Of a DNA stretch of 64,000 nt, positions 46,707 through 60,105 are shown in pieces. The notes under the pieces are model-generated. The model was not told the origin of the DNA and ran no database searches. It saw only the letters and a list, made by a program, of their open reading frames with translations. Each line of letters begins with the position of its first letter. Within the stretch, counting starts at the first letter, position 1. The translations under genes were made by a program, and so were the position numbers. This DNA is from Thermoclostridium stercorarium subsp. stercorarium DSM 8532 (GTDB lineage Bacteria; Bacillota; Clostridia; DSM-8532): NCBI RefSeq assembly GCF_000331995.1, contig NC_020134.1, positions 806,001 through 870,000 on the forward strand. Reading direction: 5' to 3'.

Positions 46707-47351
46707 ATGAAAAAGGAACAGGTTATTTCAAGAATTCGCGAAGTAGGCCTTGTTGCGGTGGTAAGGGCTGAAAATGAAGACAAAGCCCTTAGAATTACCG
46801 AAGCGTGCCTTGAGGGCGGCGTTGCAGCGATTGAAATTACCTTTACGGTGCCGGGAGCGCATAAGGTTATTGAAAAGCTCGCAAGCCGTTTCTCGGAGGA
46901 CCAGATCATTCTTGGCGCCGGAACGGTTCTTGATCCTGAGACGGCAAGAATCGCAATACTGTCAGGTGCTCAGTATGTGGTAAGCCCCAGCCTGAATCTT
47001 GAAACGGTTAAACTGTGCAACAGGTATCGTGTTGCCTGCATGCCCGGTGCAATGACAATTCGTGAGGTTGTTGAATGCCTTGAAGCCGGCGCAGATATTA
47101 TTAAGGTTTTCCCCGGAGAATTATTCGGTCCGAAAATTATCAAAGCCATTAAAGGACCCATTCCGCAGGCTGAATTAATGCCAACGGGTGGTGTGTCGGT
47201 GGACAATGCCGCAGAATGGATTAAGGCCGGAGCTGTAGCGCTGGGTGCAGGAAGCAGCCTGACTGCAGGCGCAAAAACCGGGGACTATGCAAAAATTACA
47301 GAGACGGCTAAGCTCTTCCTTGAAAAAATCAGGGAGGCAAGAGGTCAGTAA
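46707..47351 (+). CDS. eda: 2-dehydro-3-deoxy-phosphogluconate (KDPG) aldolase
   Basis: The class I aldolase splits KDPG into pyruvate and glyceraldehyde-3-phosphate (and may act on 4-hydroxy-2-oxoglutarate). The 214-residue protein has VAVVRAENEDKALRI, the Schiff-base lysine in DIIKVFPGELFGP and LMPTGGVSVDNAAEWI. ATG 46707 follows AGAGGTGG at 7 bases. It is 69 bases after kdgR. Confidence 0.94.
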   Translation: MKKEQVISRIREVGLVAVVRAENEDKALRITEACLEGGVAAIEITFTVPGAHKVIEKLASRFSEDQIILGAGTVLDPETARIAILSGAQYVVSPSLNLETVKLCNRYRVACMPGAMTIREVVECLEAGADIIKVFPGELFGPKIIKAIKGPIPQAELMPTGGVSVDNAAEWIKAGAVALGAGSSLTAGAKTGDYAKITETAKLFLEKIREARGQ

Positions 47352-47408
47352 AAACTTAAATTGTGCAATTGGTTTAAAGAATTAAAATTCACGGAAGGAG
47401 TTGATTCT

Positions 47409-48509
47409 ATGGCTTTGTTGGATATTAAACCAAAAAGTGAATGCGCGTATGACTGTATATCCCTTGGTGAAATAATGCTGAGGCTTGATCCGGGCGAAGG
47501 TCGTATCCGTACGGCCCGTTACTTCAGAGTGTGGGAAGGCGGCGGTGAATATAACGTTACCCGTGGCCTGAGAAAATGCTTCGGCATGGATGTTGCGGTT
47601 GTTACGGCTTTTGCCGACAATGAAGTGGGACGCCTTCTTGAAGACTTGGTAATGCAGGGCGGAGTGGACACCCGCTTCATCAAATGGATGCCTTTTGACG
47701 GTATTGGAAGAAAGGTCAGAAACGGTCTTAACTTTACAGAAAGAGGATATGGCGTAAGAGGCGCCCTGGGTGTATCCGACCGCGCGTATACCGCCGCTTC
47801 TCAGCTGAAAAAAGGCGATATAGACTGGGATACCATATTCGGAAAATACGGAGCGCGCTGGTTCCATACCGGAGGAATTTTTGCCGCCTTGTCTGAAACA
47901 ACGCCTGAAGTGGTGATTGAAGCGGTTCAGACGGCAAAGAAATACGGTACAATTGTATCTTATGACTTGAATTACAGACCTTCGCTGTGGAAAGCCATCG
48001 GCGGCGAGAAGAGGGCTCAGGAAGTCAACAAGGAAATTGCGAAATATATTGACGTGATGATTGGTAACGAAGAAGACTTCACTGCGGCCTTAGGGTTCAA
48101 AGTTGAAGGCAACGACGAAAATCTCAAGTCTTTGAATATTGAGGGTTATAAAAATATGATTAATGAGGTTGTCAAGACATATCCCAATTTCAAAGTTGTT
48201 GCCACAACCTTAAGAACCGTTCATACCGCTACAATTAATGACTGGAGCGCTATCTGCTGGGCAGACGGCAAGATATACCAGTCCAGAGAATATAAGAATC
48301 TGGAGATTCTTGACAGGGTTGGCGGCGGTGACAGCTTTGCTTCAGGTCTCATTTACGGCCTTATGACGACGGGAGATCCTGAAAAAGCGGTAAATTACGG
48401 TGCCGCTCATGGTGCGCTGGCAATGACGACACCCGGCGATACTTCAATGGCGGATGTAAAAGAAGTGGAAAAACTGATGTCCGGCGGAAGCGCCAGGGTT
48501 GTGCGTTAA
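47409..48509 (+). CDS. kdgK: 2-keto-3-deoxygluconate kinase-like PfkB sugar kinase
   Basis: The 366-residue PfkB-family kinase would phosphorylate KDG to KDPG, the aldolase substrate. The catalytic motif is GGGDSFASGLIYGL and the N-terminal motif is CISLGEIMLRLDPGEGR. It is longer than usual KdgK (about 310-340), with extra sequence near residues 220-260. ATG 47409 follows GAAGGAG. With kdgR and eda it forms a uronate/pectin-degradation module. Confidence 0.88.
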   Translation: MALLDIKPKSECAYDCISLGEIMLRLDPGEGRIRTARYFRVWEGGGEYNVTRGLRKCFGMDVAVVTAFADNEVGRLLEDLVMQGGVDTRFIKWMPFDGIGRKVRNGLNFTERGYGVRGALGVSDRAYTAASQLKKGDIDWDTIFGKYGARWFHTGGIFAALSETTPEVVIEAVQTAKKYGTIVSYDLNYRPSLWKAIGGEKRAQEVNKEIAKYIDVMIGNEEDFTAALGFKVEGNDENLKSLNIEGYKNMINEVVKTYPNFKVVATTLRTVHTATINDWSAICWADGKIYQSREYKNLEILDRVGGGDSFASGLIYGLMTTGDPEKAVNYGAAHGALAMTTPGDTSMADVKEVEKLMSGGSARVVR

Positions 48510-48537
48510 TAAGAATATTGGCCGGTACTGAAAATCA

Positions 48538-48574
48538 TTCGGGAGATCATGAGTTTCATACGTGGTCTCCCGAA
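48538..48574 (+). terminator. Terminator-like hairpin after kdgK
   Basis: A 12-bp stem with one G-U pair (48538-48549 with 48563-48574) is followed by an imperfect AT-rich tail. Confidence 0.6.
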
Positions 48575-48840
48575 ATTAATTTTGTAAAAGTAATTCCGTA
48601 GTATTTGCTGATCAGGAAGAATTTTGCGTTTTCATTATAACTGCAAAGTAAGTAAAAAATTAATACTATTTCGTATTACCTTTGTGCGTGAGCGGAAAAG
48701 ATAATTCTTTATTCAAAAGTAAATGAATTTACGTCTGATCATTTCGTTCAAATTAAAATTTCCTCAAAAGTCAAATAATTCGTTCTTATTCATAGGTATC
48801 TCGGAAATATTAATTTTTTGCTTAAGCCCACTAAAATTTT
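48575..48840. other. AT-rich gap before the IS remnant
   Basis: I see no supported gene. An ORF at 48723-48959 overlaps the IS30 debris in the wrong frame and is not convincing. Confidence 0.4.
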
Positions 48841-49082
48841 TCATTTGTTTTATATTTAGAAGAAAAGTATACAATAACGGAAATAGCGAAAAGACTAAGC
48901 AGGCACAGAAGGACAATATAAAGAGAGATAGTCCGTGGAACAATATATCTACAAAATAGTCATTTGACATACAGAAAAGAGTATTGTGTGGATGTAGCAC
49001 GGAGTCAGTTAAAGATAGGAAATGACTATGAATTAGTGAGGTATATAGAGTCAAAGATAATCAATGAAAAGTATTCTCCGGA
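48841..49082 (+). pseudogene. IS30-family transposase remnant, N-terminal part
   Basis: One frame encodes LEEKYTITEIAKRLSRHRRT, the helix-turn-helix of IS30 transposases, then after a TAA (48919-48921) IGNDYELVRYIESKI and EKYSP, typical of the IS30 zinc/linker region. The frame continues across the IS256 element into 50377. It is clearly decayed. Confidence 0.75.
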
Positions 49083-50384
49083 GAGAGTTGTCAAGAATTT
49101 TGTGTCTGATTAAAGTAACGTAACTGGAAAATTTGTTGTATTTCATAAATGTGAGCATTTATCATTGGTACCGCTTTTTTCCATTTTGTCCGCCTCAAGT
49201 TCTCCCTCTGTAAATATATGTTAATTTCCAATACTTCGACAGAGTTAAAGTAACCACCCGATCTTATCCGAATTTTTTCAACTAGACTGTTGATACTCTC
49301 TACACTGTTGGTAGTATAAACATGCTTCCTCAAGGATTCGGGGTATTTAATGAAAGCCATATAATGTTCTGCTTTCTCCATGAGAATGTTCATATATCGG
49401 CTATATTTACTCTTAAATTTACTGCAAAGGTCATAAAACTTTTGAACAGCTTCATCAAAGGAAGAAGCAAATTTTATTTTATCGAGTTCTTTATTGAATT
49501 CTGCGGCATCAGCTTTGGTCATGTATTTGCGGATATTTCTCTGAAGGTGTACAAAACAGAGCTGATGATCAGCATATGGATATACAGCTTTGACGGTCTC
49601 GATAATACCTGGGAAATCATCACTTACAACCACTAAAACTCGTTTAAGACCGCGGTTTATCAAGTCTTCAAAGACCTTGTTCCAATCGGCTCTGTTTTCT
49701 TTGCCGAAGAAGGTGTAAAGGCCAAAGATGTCTTTCTTACCTTCCATATCAACGCCAAGGATTATGTAGCATGCGGCTTTCTTCACTTTTGAGCCGTCTT
49801 TTATCTCACAATGATAAGCATCGATTAATAAAGCAAACACCGATTCGGGTAATTCCCGTTGTTTGAAAAGGTCTAATTCACTTTTTAGGTCATCTTTGAT
49901 TTTGTTGAGTTCATCATCAGAGTAAGGAAGGTTGAGGCTTTTGAGGGTATTTAAGAGAGAAGATTCTGAATAACCGTTGACAACAAGGGACATAAGAAGG
50001 TCTGTATAGGATTCATCCACCCTTTTATACGGTTCAGGTAGGATGTGGGGTCTGAAATCGCCAGTGCGAGTTCTTGGGACAGAGATGTCCAGGTTACCCA
50101 TAGGTGTACCAAGTTTTCTATCATAAAAGCCGTTGCCTTTGTCGTTCTCGTTTTTCAAGAGATAGATTTGGCGTTCAGACAACATAAACCAGTCGAGCAA
50201 ATCCTCCAGCAACTTTTTGAGGGCAGGGCGTGATGGATCTGAATCAGAGCAATACTGGTTTAATACTTTTTCAACCGCCATATTTTTGACTGTTTCATAA
50301 TAGGTATTTTTATCCATAATTACCAGCCTCCTTTGTGATTTTATTATACACCAGACACAATTTTATTTTAACACCCTCTCCGGA
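49075..50384. mobile_element. IS256-family insertion sequence with 8-bp target duplication
   Basis: The element spans 49083-50376 (1294 bases). The 8-bp direct repeat TCTCCGGA flanks it exactly (49075-49082 and 50377-50384), as expected for IS256. The imperfect terminal inverted repeats share TTGTGTCTG about 17-19 bases inside each end, and GxGxGTT at the tips. The flanking IS30 reading frame rejoins across it. The transposase is intact, so it may be active. Confidence 0.88.
49091..50317 (-). CDS. IS256-family (Mutator-like) transposase
   Basis: The 408-residue protein is full length. The DDE residues are in LLIDAYHCEIKDG, VVVSDDFPGIIE and YTTNSVESINSLVEKIR, and the conserved MGNLDISVPRTRTG lies in the N-terminal third. 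GGAGG precedes the ATG. The stop codon lies inside the left inverted repeat. Confidence 0.96.
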   Translation of the reverse strand: MDKNTYYETVKNMAVEKVLNQYCSDSDPSRPALKKLLEDLLDWFMLSERQIYLLKNENDKGNGFYDRKLGTPMGNLDISVPRTRTGDFRPHILPEPYKRVDESYTDLLMSLVVNGYSESSLLNTLKSLNLPYSDDELNKIKDDLKSELDLFKQRELPESVFALLIDAYHCEIKDGSKVKKAACYIILGVDMEGKKDIFGLYTFFGKENRADWNKVFEDLINRGLKRVLVVVSDDFPGIIETVKAVYPYADHQLCFVHLQRNIRKYMTKADAAEFNKELDKIKFASSFDEAVQKFYDLCSKFKSKYSRYMNILMEKAEHYMAFIKYPESLRKHVYTTNSVESINSLVEKIRIRSGGYFNSVEVLEINIYLQRENLRRTKWKKAVPMINAHIYEIQQIFQLRYFNQTQNS

Positions 50385-50478
50385 TGCGGTTATAGAGATT
50401 AATGAATACCCAAGGAGGATATTTGGTTATAGGTCAGCCAGGAGATGGCTGTGTGATACAATGAAGCAAATCCAATAA
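50377..50478 (+). pseudogene. IS30-family transposase remnant, C-terminal part
   Basis: In the same frame as the left part, the codons give SPDAVIEI and then EYPRRIFGYRSA, the C-terminal signature of IS30 transposases, to a TAA at 50476-50478. The catalytic middle (about 200 residues) is missing and must have been lost by deletion. Confidence 0.7.
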
Positions 50479-50551
50479 GCAATGGATTTACCAAATTTTT
50501 CACGGCATTTAATATTGCAATTTATAAAATAAATTTTGTTTACATAAGGTG

Positions 50552-50580
50552 TTGACAAAATTAAAGCCGCGTGATAATAT
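50552..50580 (+). promoter_or_regulatory. rRNA operon promoter 1
   Basis: TTGACA at 50552-50557 and TAATAT at 50575-50580 are 17 bases apart. Confidence 0.75.
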
Positions 50581-50692
50581 AAAAAAAGCTGTCGCTGACG
50601 AAAAGCGGAGCAGCGGGATTGAAAACGGGATACATTAAAGGAAAGACAATTTAGCGTATCCGCAAGAGACAGAAAATGGTAAACATAAAGGC

Positions 50693-50721
50693 TTGACAAA
50701 ACATAAAGGATATGTTAAATT
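50693..50721 (+). promoter_or_regulatory. rRNA operon promoter 2
   Basis: TTGACA at 50693-50698 and TAAATT at 50716-50721 are 17 bases apart. The preceding AACATAAAG is repeated before promoter 3. Confidence 0.75.
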
Positions 50722-50782
50722 AAAAATCCCGTTGCTGAGGCGGCGGAAGCGAAGAATATCACGAAAAGTTAACATAAAGCAC

Positions 50783-50811
50783 TTGACAAAAGATAAGAGA
50801 CATGATAAACT
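50783..50811 (+). promoter_or_regulatory. rRNA operon promoter 3
   Basis: TTGACA at 50783-50788 and TAAACT at 50806-50811 are 17 bases apart. It is about 200 bases before 16S. Confidence 0.75.
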
Positions 50812-50880
50812 AAGAATCCGCCACGGGGAAGACGGCGAAGGCAAGGACAGCGGAAGTGGCAAAGCCGACGGGGAGTCGGA

Positions 50881-50914
50881 ACCGGACATTGAAAATTGAA
50901 CAGTGCAAGACGAA
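50881..50914 (+). other. 5' half of the 16S precursor processing stem
   Basis: This segment pairs with 52573-52608, beyond the 16S 3' end; the core is AACAGTGCA against TGCACTGTT with matching flanks (ACCGGACA against TGTCCGGT). This gives the long stem expected for RNase III processing of the 16S precursor. Confidence 0.65.
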
Positions 50915-50985
50915 TCCGTTAAGAACTTTGAGACTCTGTGTAACAGAGCTAGAGGGAAACCATCGGATTAGACGGTAAGAAGTTT

Positions 50986-55783
<4,798 letters not shown>

Positions 55784-55862
55784 AAGAAGGCTTTCCGAGG
55801 AAGCCGGCGGTAGGCATTATACAGTTTTGAGGGTACTTATATGTACCTTAAAAATTAAAAAT

Positions 55863-55980
<118 letters not shown>

Positions 55981-55986
55981 TTTTAT

Positions 55987-56022
55987 GAAAGCCTTGTGGT
56001 TATCTGCCACAAGGCTTTTTTC
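55987..56022 (+). terminator. Terminator of the rRNA operon
   Basis: A 13-bp stem GAAAGCCTTGTGG/CCACAAGGCTTTT with a 7-base loop and T-run. It lies 36 bases from the convergent carB-dapF stop; in the leftward sense the tail is poor. Confidence 0.88.
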
Positions 56023-56058
56023 GTGATGTTTTTCTTCCGCTCCCTGGCATATTTCTTT

Positions 56059-59000
56059 TTAAATCAATACGGTGCCATGAAATACGATTTCAGCGTCTCC
56101 GGTGAGAATCACCGTTTCTTCGGAGTAATTCACCGTTACTTCCCCGCCTTTGACGATTACACGAATATCCTTTCCTTTCTGCAAGAAGCCGTTTAAAGTT
56201 GCCGCTACAACCGCGGCGCAGGCTCCGGTGCCACAAGCCATGGTTTCGCCGTTGCCTCGCTCCCATACCCGTATTTTGATCGTTTTTTCATCAAGTATTT
56301 GAACAAATTCGGTATTTACCCGTTCTGGAAAGAACTGATGGTTCTCAAACAGCGGGCCGATGGTTTCGAGGTCGAGAATATCGACGTTCTTTTGAAAGAC
56401 AACGCAGTGAGGGTTACCCATTGACAGGCATGTGACTTCATATTCGGTGTCGCCCACCTGAAGGGGATATGCAATTACCATATTCTCGGACTGTTTTACG
56501 GGAATCCTTTCGGGTTTTAATTCAGGGCGTCCCATATCCACTGAAACTCTGGCCGCTTTGCCATCCTTTGTTATAAGGAATAATGTTTTAACACCGCTGA
56601 TTGTTTCAATTTTTAAATTCTTTTTGCGGATACCTTTGATATCATACAGGTATTTTCCCACACACCGAATTGCGTTACCCGACATGCCGCCTTCGCTGCC
56701 GTCCATATTGAACATTCTCATTTTGGCGTCGGCGATGTCAGAACGATATATCAGAACCACTCCGTCCCCGCCTACTCCGTAATGGCGATCGGACAGATAA
56801 ACCGACAGAGATTCGGGAGAAGGAACGGGCTGTTCAAAACAATCAATATAGATATAATCGTTTCCGGCGCTTTGCATTTTCGTAAACCTGATCTGCAGGC
56901 GTTCAGTGCGCATGTTGCGGATATCAACCAGCTCGGTATTTATTTCGCTGTACCTGCTTAAGAGACTGTCCGCAAGGGCCATTGCGGTATCCACAGAGGT
57001 AAGGCACGGAATACCCAGTGAAACGGCTTTACGGCGGAGCTTGACGCTGTCTCTGGCAGGAATCCGGCCCTTTGTGGACGTGGAGAGAATATATTTGATT
57101 TTGCCGGTATCAAGGAGGGTGCTGCAGTTGTCTTCGCTTTCGTGAATTTTTCTGACGGTCGTCACATTAAGGCCAGACTTTCTTAAAACTTCAGCGGTAC
57201 CTGCCGTTGCATATAGCGCAAACCCAAGTGCGTCAAACTTTTTCGCAACGTCGGTAATATCATTTTTGTCAGAGTTGCGTACGGTGATTAAAATGCCGTC
57301 TGATTTATACATTTTATATCCTGCAGCCACAAGCCCTTTATATAAGGCCTCGGAAAGATTTCTGCCTATTCCCATCACTTCACCGGTGGATTTCATTTCA
57401 GGTCCAAGCTGAGTGTCAAGATCCACAAGCTTTTCAAAGGAAAATACCGGTACTTTCACCGCGGTGTAAGGAGAGGTTTTATATATACCGCATCCATACG
57501 GCATATCCTTAAGCTTTTCACCCAAACTTACCCGTAGAGCCAGTTCAACCATCGGAATGCCGGTGATTTTGCTCAGAAACGGCACGGTACGTGATGCCCT
57601 CGGATTAACCTCAATCACATAAATTTCCTCATCCCTGACAATGAATTGGATATTTACAATTCCTATTGCTTTCAAACCTTCGCAAAGCCTTTTTGTTATG
57701 TCTGTTAATTTTTCTGCAATATGGTCATAAATATGGGTCGCGGGATAAACGGCTATGCTGTCGCCTGAGTGAATGCCGGCGCGTTCAATATGTTCCATAA
57801 TTCCGGGTATAAGTACATCTGTTCCGTCGTAAATTGCATCTATTTCAATTTCCCTGCCCGATATATACTTATCAATCAACACAGGGTTCTCAATGCCTTG
57901 CTCAAGAATAATTTTCATATACTCTTCCACATCGGCATCCGAAAAGGCTATTGTCATATTTTGTCCGCCCAGCACATAGGAAGGACGGAGTAAAACCGGA
58001 TAGCCAAGTGTTTGCGCGGCGGTTTTCGCTTCTTCCAGTGTGCGTACGGTAAAACCGCGGGGACGTATTAAATTAAGTTTTTCGAGCAAGGCATCGAAAC
58101 GTTGCCTGTCCTCGGCCATGTCTATGCTGTCGGCACAAGTGCCTATTATGTTAATTCCTTTGTTTTTTAATGTCTTTGTAAGTTTGATGGCCGTCTGGCC
58201 GCCAAATGCGACAACCACGCCCACAGGATTTTCCTGCTCAATAACATGCAGGACGTCTTCCGGGTACAGCGGTTCAAAATAGAGCCTGTCGGACATGTCA
58301 AAATCGGTGGATACCGTTTCAGGATTATTGTTGATAATTACAACCCTGTATCCCAGTTTACGCAGTGCATTTGCACAATGTACAGCCGCATAGTCGAATT
58401 CAATTCCCTGACCGATCCTGATTGGGCCTGAACCGAGGACAACAACGGTTTTTCTGTCATCCGGCACTTCGGTTTCTGCTTCGTTTTCCCCGCCTGTTTC
58501 GGGAAGATTGTAACCTGAATAGAAATACGGAGTTTGGGCTTCAAATTCTCCGGCACAAGTATCCACCATTTTATAAACAGGGGAGACATGGTAATCAGGT
58601 TCGTAACCTGTAATTTTGCGTATTGCGGCATCGGTGTAACCCAGTTTTTTTGCGGCAACATATTCATCGAAGGATATTTTTCTGTTTCTGATTTTATTCT
58701 CAAACTGCACCAAATTTTCAATTTTATATAAAAACCACCTGTCAATTCTGGAAAGTTCAAAAATCTCATCTACTGTGATTTTTCTGCGTATGGCTTCATA
58801 TATCATAAACAACCGTTCGTCGTTGGCTTCCCTGATGCCCTGCAGTAATGTTCCGGTTGGCATTTGGGATATTTTCGGAATATTTAATGTGTCGGAGGAC
58901 AGTTCAAGACCCCGGACTGCTTTCAGGAGCGCGGCCTCAAAACAGTCGGCGATGGCCATAACCTCGCCTGTTGCCTTCATCTGCGTTCCTAAATTGCGCT

Positions 59001-60105
59001 TTGCATAAACAAATTTGTCGAAAGGCCATCTTGGAATCTTTACCGTAACATAGTCAAGAGCGGGTTCAAAAGCAGCATAAGTGGTGCCGGTAATGGAATT
59101 TCTTATTTCATCCAGCCTGTATCCTATGGCTATTTTTGTAGCCACCTTTGCTATTGGGTAGCCGGTCGCTTTGGAGGCCAGCGCCGATGATCGTGAAACA
59201 CGGGGATTGACTTCTATTACCGCATATTCAAAAGAATTGGGATTTAGTGCGAACTGGCAGTTACAGCCACCTTCCACGCCCAATGCCGAAACAATTTTCA
59301 GTGCCGCACTGCGCAGCATTTGGTATTCCCTATCTGAAAGAGTCACGGCAGGCGCTATGACAATACTGTCCCCGGTATGAATGCCAACGGGATCGAAGTT
59401 TTCCATGGAACAGACGGTAATGGCGTTACCGGCCCGGTCGCGTATGACTTCAAATTCGATTTCCTTCCATCCGTAGACGCTTTTTTCTATCAGCACCTGA
59501 TGTATCGGAGAAAGGGACAAGCCGTTTTTTACAATTTCCAATAACTCCTCGTCATTTCCGGCTATTCCTCCGCCCGTGCCGCCGAGAGTAAAAGCCGGGC
59601 GTACTATGACGGGGTATCCGATCCTTCGGGCGTAAAAGACTGCATCTTCGCATGTATTGGCTATCTCGGAAGGAATACACGGCTCACCGATGGACAGCAT
59701 TGTTTCCTTGAAAAGCTGCCTGTCTTCGGAACGCCTGATGCACTCGGGAGATGAACCCAGCAGGCGGACGTTGTGTTTTTCCAGAAAACCGTCCCGCGCA
59801 AGCTGCATGCAAAGGTTCAGGGCCGTTTGACCTCCCAGCCCGGACAGGATGCTGTCGGGCCGTTCCTTTTCAATAATCCTTTTAAGCGTGGTCAGTGTGA
59901 GAGGTTCTATATAAATTTTGTCCGCCATTGAGGGATCGGTCATAATTGTAGCAGGGTTTGAGTTGACAAGGATAATTTCAATTCCTTCTTCTTTGAGCGC
60001 GCGGCAGGCCTGTGTACCGGCATAATCGAATTCAGCGGCCTGACCTATGACAATCGGGCCCGAGCCCACCACCAATACCCGTTTGATGCTTTTATCTCTT
60101 GGCAT
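56059..60105 (-). CDS. carB: CarB-DapF fusion: carbamoyl-phosphate synthase large subunit with a diaminopimelate-epimerase-like domain
   Basis: Residues 1-1064 form a complete CarB: carboxyphosphate domain (VVGSGPIVIGQAAEFDYAG), oligomerisation domain, carbamoyl-phosphate domain (VVLGSGPIRIGQGIEFDYAA, FGGQTAIKLTKTL) and the MGS-like allosteric domain (about 930-1060). Residues 1065-1348 form a complete DapF-like fold (RFTKMQSAGNDYIYID, RHYGVGGDGVVLIY, GNPHCVVF, ETMACGTGACAA). The second catalytic cysteine is C1291, but the first is Ser1142 in GGMSGNAIRC, where DapF has CGN. Normal CarB is about 1070 and DapF about 280 residues, so the joint has almost no linker. An internal ATG at codon 1065 (56913) has no clear ribosome binding site. 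It overlaps carA by 14 bases. Confidence 0.93.
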   Translation of the reverse strand: MPRDKSIKRVLVVGSGPIVIGQAAEFDYAGTQACRALKEEGIEIILVNSNPATIMTDPSMADKIYIEPLTLTTLKRIIEKERPDSILSGLGGQTALNLCMQLARDGFLEKHNVRLLGSSPECIRRSEDRQLFKETMLSIGEPCIPSEIANTCEDAVFYARRIGYPVIVRPAFTLGGTGGGIAGNDEELLEIVKNGLSLSPIHQVLIEKSVYGWKEIEFEVIRDRAGNAITVCSMENFDPVGIHTGDSIVIAPAVTLSDREYQMLRSAALKIVSALGVEGGCNCQFALNPNSFEYAVIEVNPRVSRSSALASKATGYPIAKVATKIAIGYRLDEIRNSITGTTYAAFEPALDYVTVKIPRWPFDKFVYAKRNLGTQMKATGEVMAIADCFEAALLKAVRGLELSSDTLNIPKISQMPTGTLLQGIREANDERLFMIYEAIRRKITVDEIFELSRIDRWFLYKIENLVQFENKIRNRKISFDEYVAAKKLGYTDAAIRKITGYEPDYHVSPVYKMVDTCAGEFEAQTPYFYSGYNLPETGGENEAETEVPDDRKTVVVLGSGPIRIGQGIEFDYAAVHCANALRKLGYRVVIINNNPETVSTDFDMSDRLYFEPLYPEDVLHVIEQENPVGVVVAFGGQTAIKLTKTLKNKGINIIGTCADSIDMAEDRQRFDALLEKLNLIRPRGFTVRTLEEAKTAAQTLGYPVLLRPSYVLGGQNMTIAFSDADVEEYMKIILEQGIENPVLIDKYISGREIEIDAIYDGTDVLIPGIMEHIERAGIHSGDSIAVYPATHIYDHIAEKLTDITKRLCEGLKAIGIVNIQFIVRDEEIYVIEVNPRASRTVPFLSKITGIPMVELALRVSLGEKLKDMPYGCGIYKTSPYTAVKVPVFSFEKLVDLDTQLGPEMKSTGEVMGIGRNLSEALYKGLVAAGYKMYKSDGILITVRNSDKNDITDVAKKFDALGFALYATAGTAEVLRKSGLNVTTVRKIHESEDNCSTLLDTGKIKYILSTSTKGRIPARDSVKLRRKAVSLGIPCLTSVDTAMALADSLLSRYSEINTELVDIRNMRTERLQIRFTKMQSAGNDYIYIDCFEQPVPSPESLSVYLSDRHYGVGGDGVVLIYRSDIADAKMRMFNMDGSEGGMSGNAIRCVGKYLYDIKGIRKKNLKIETISGVKTLFLITKDGKAARVSVDMGRPELKPERIPVKQSENMVIAYPLQVGDTEYEVTCLSMGNPHCVVFQKNVDILDLETIGPLFENHQFFPERVNTEFVQILDEKTIKIRVWERGNGETMACGTGACAAVVAATLNGFLQKGKDIRVIVKGGEVTVNYSEETVILTGDAEIVFHGTVLI

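Noticed and set aside
48723-48959. 78-codon frame ending in the IS30 debris
   Set aside because: It uses a different frame from the recognisable IS30 codons and has no ribosome binding site.
58338-58769. 143-codon minus-strand frame inside carB
   Set aside because: It is a shadow of the CarB frame, with no site and no family match.
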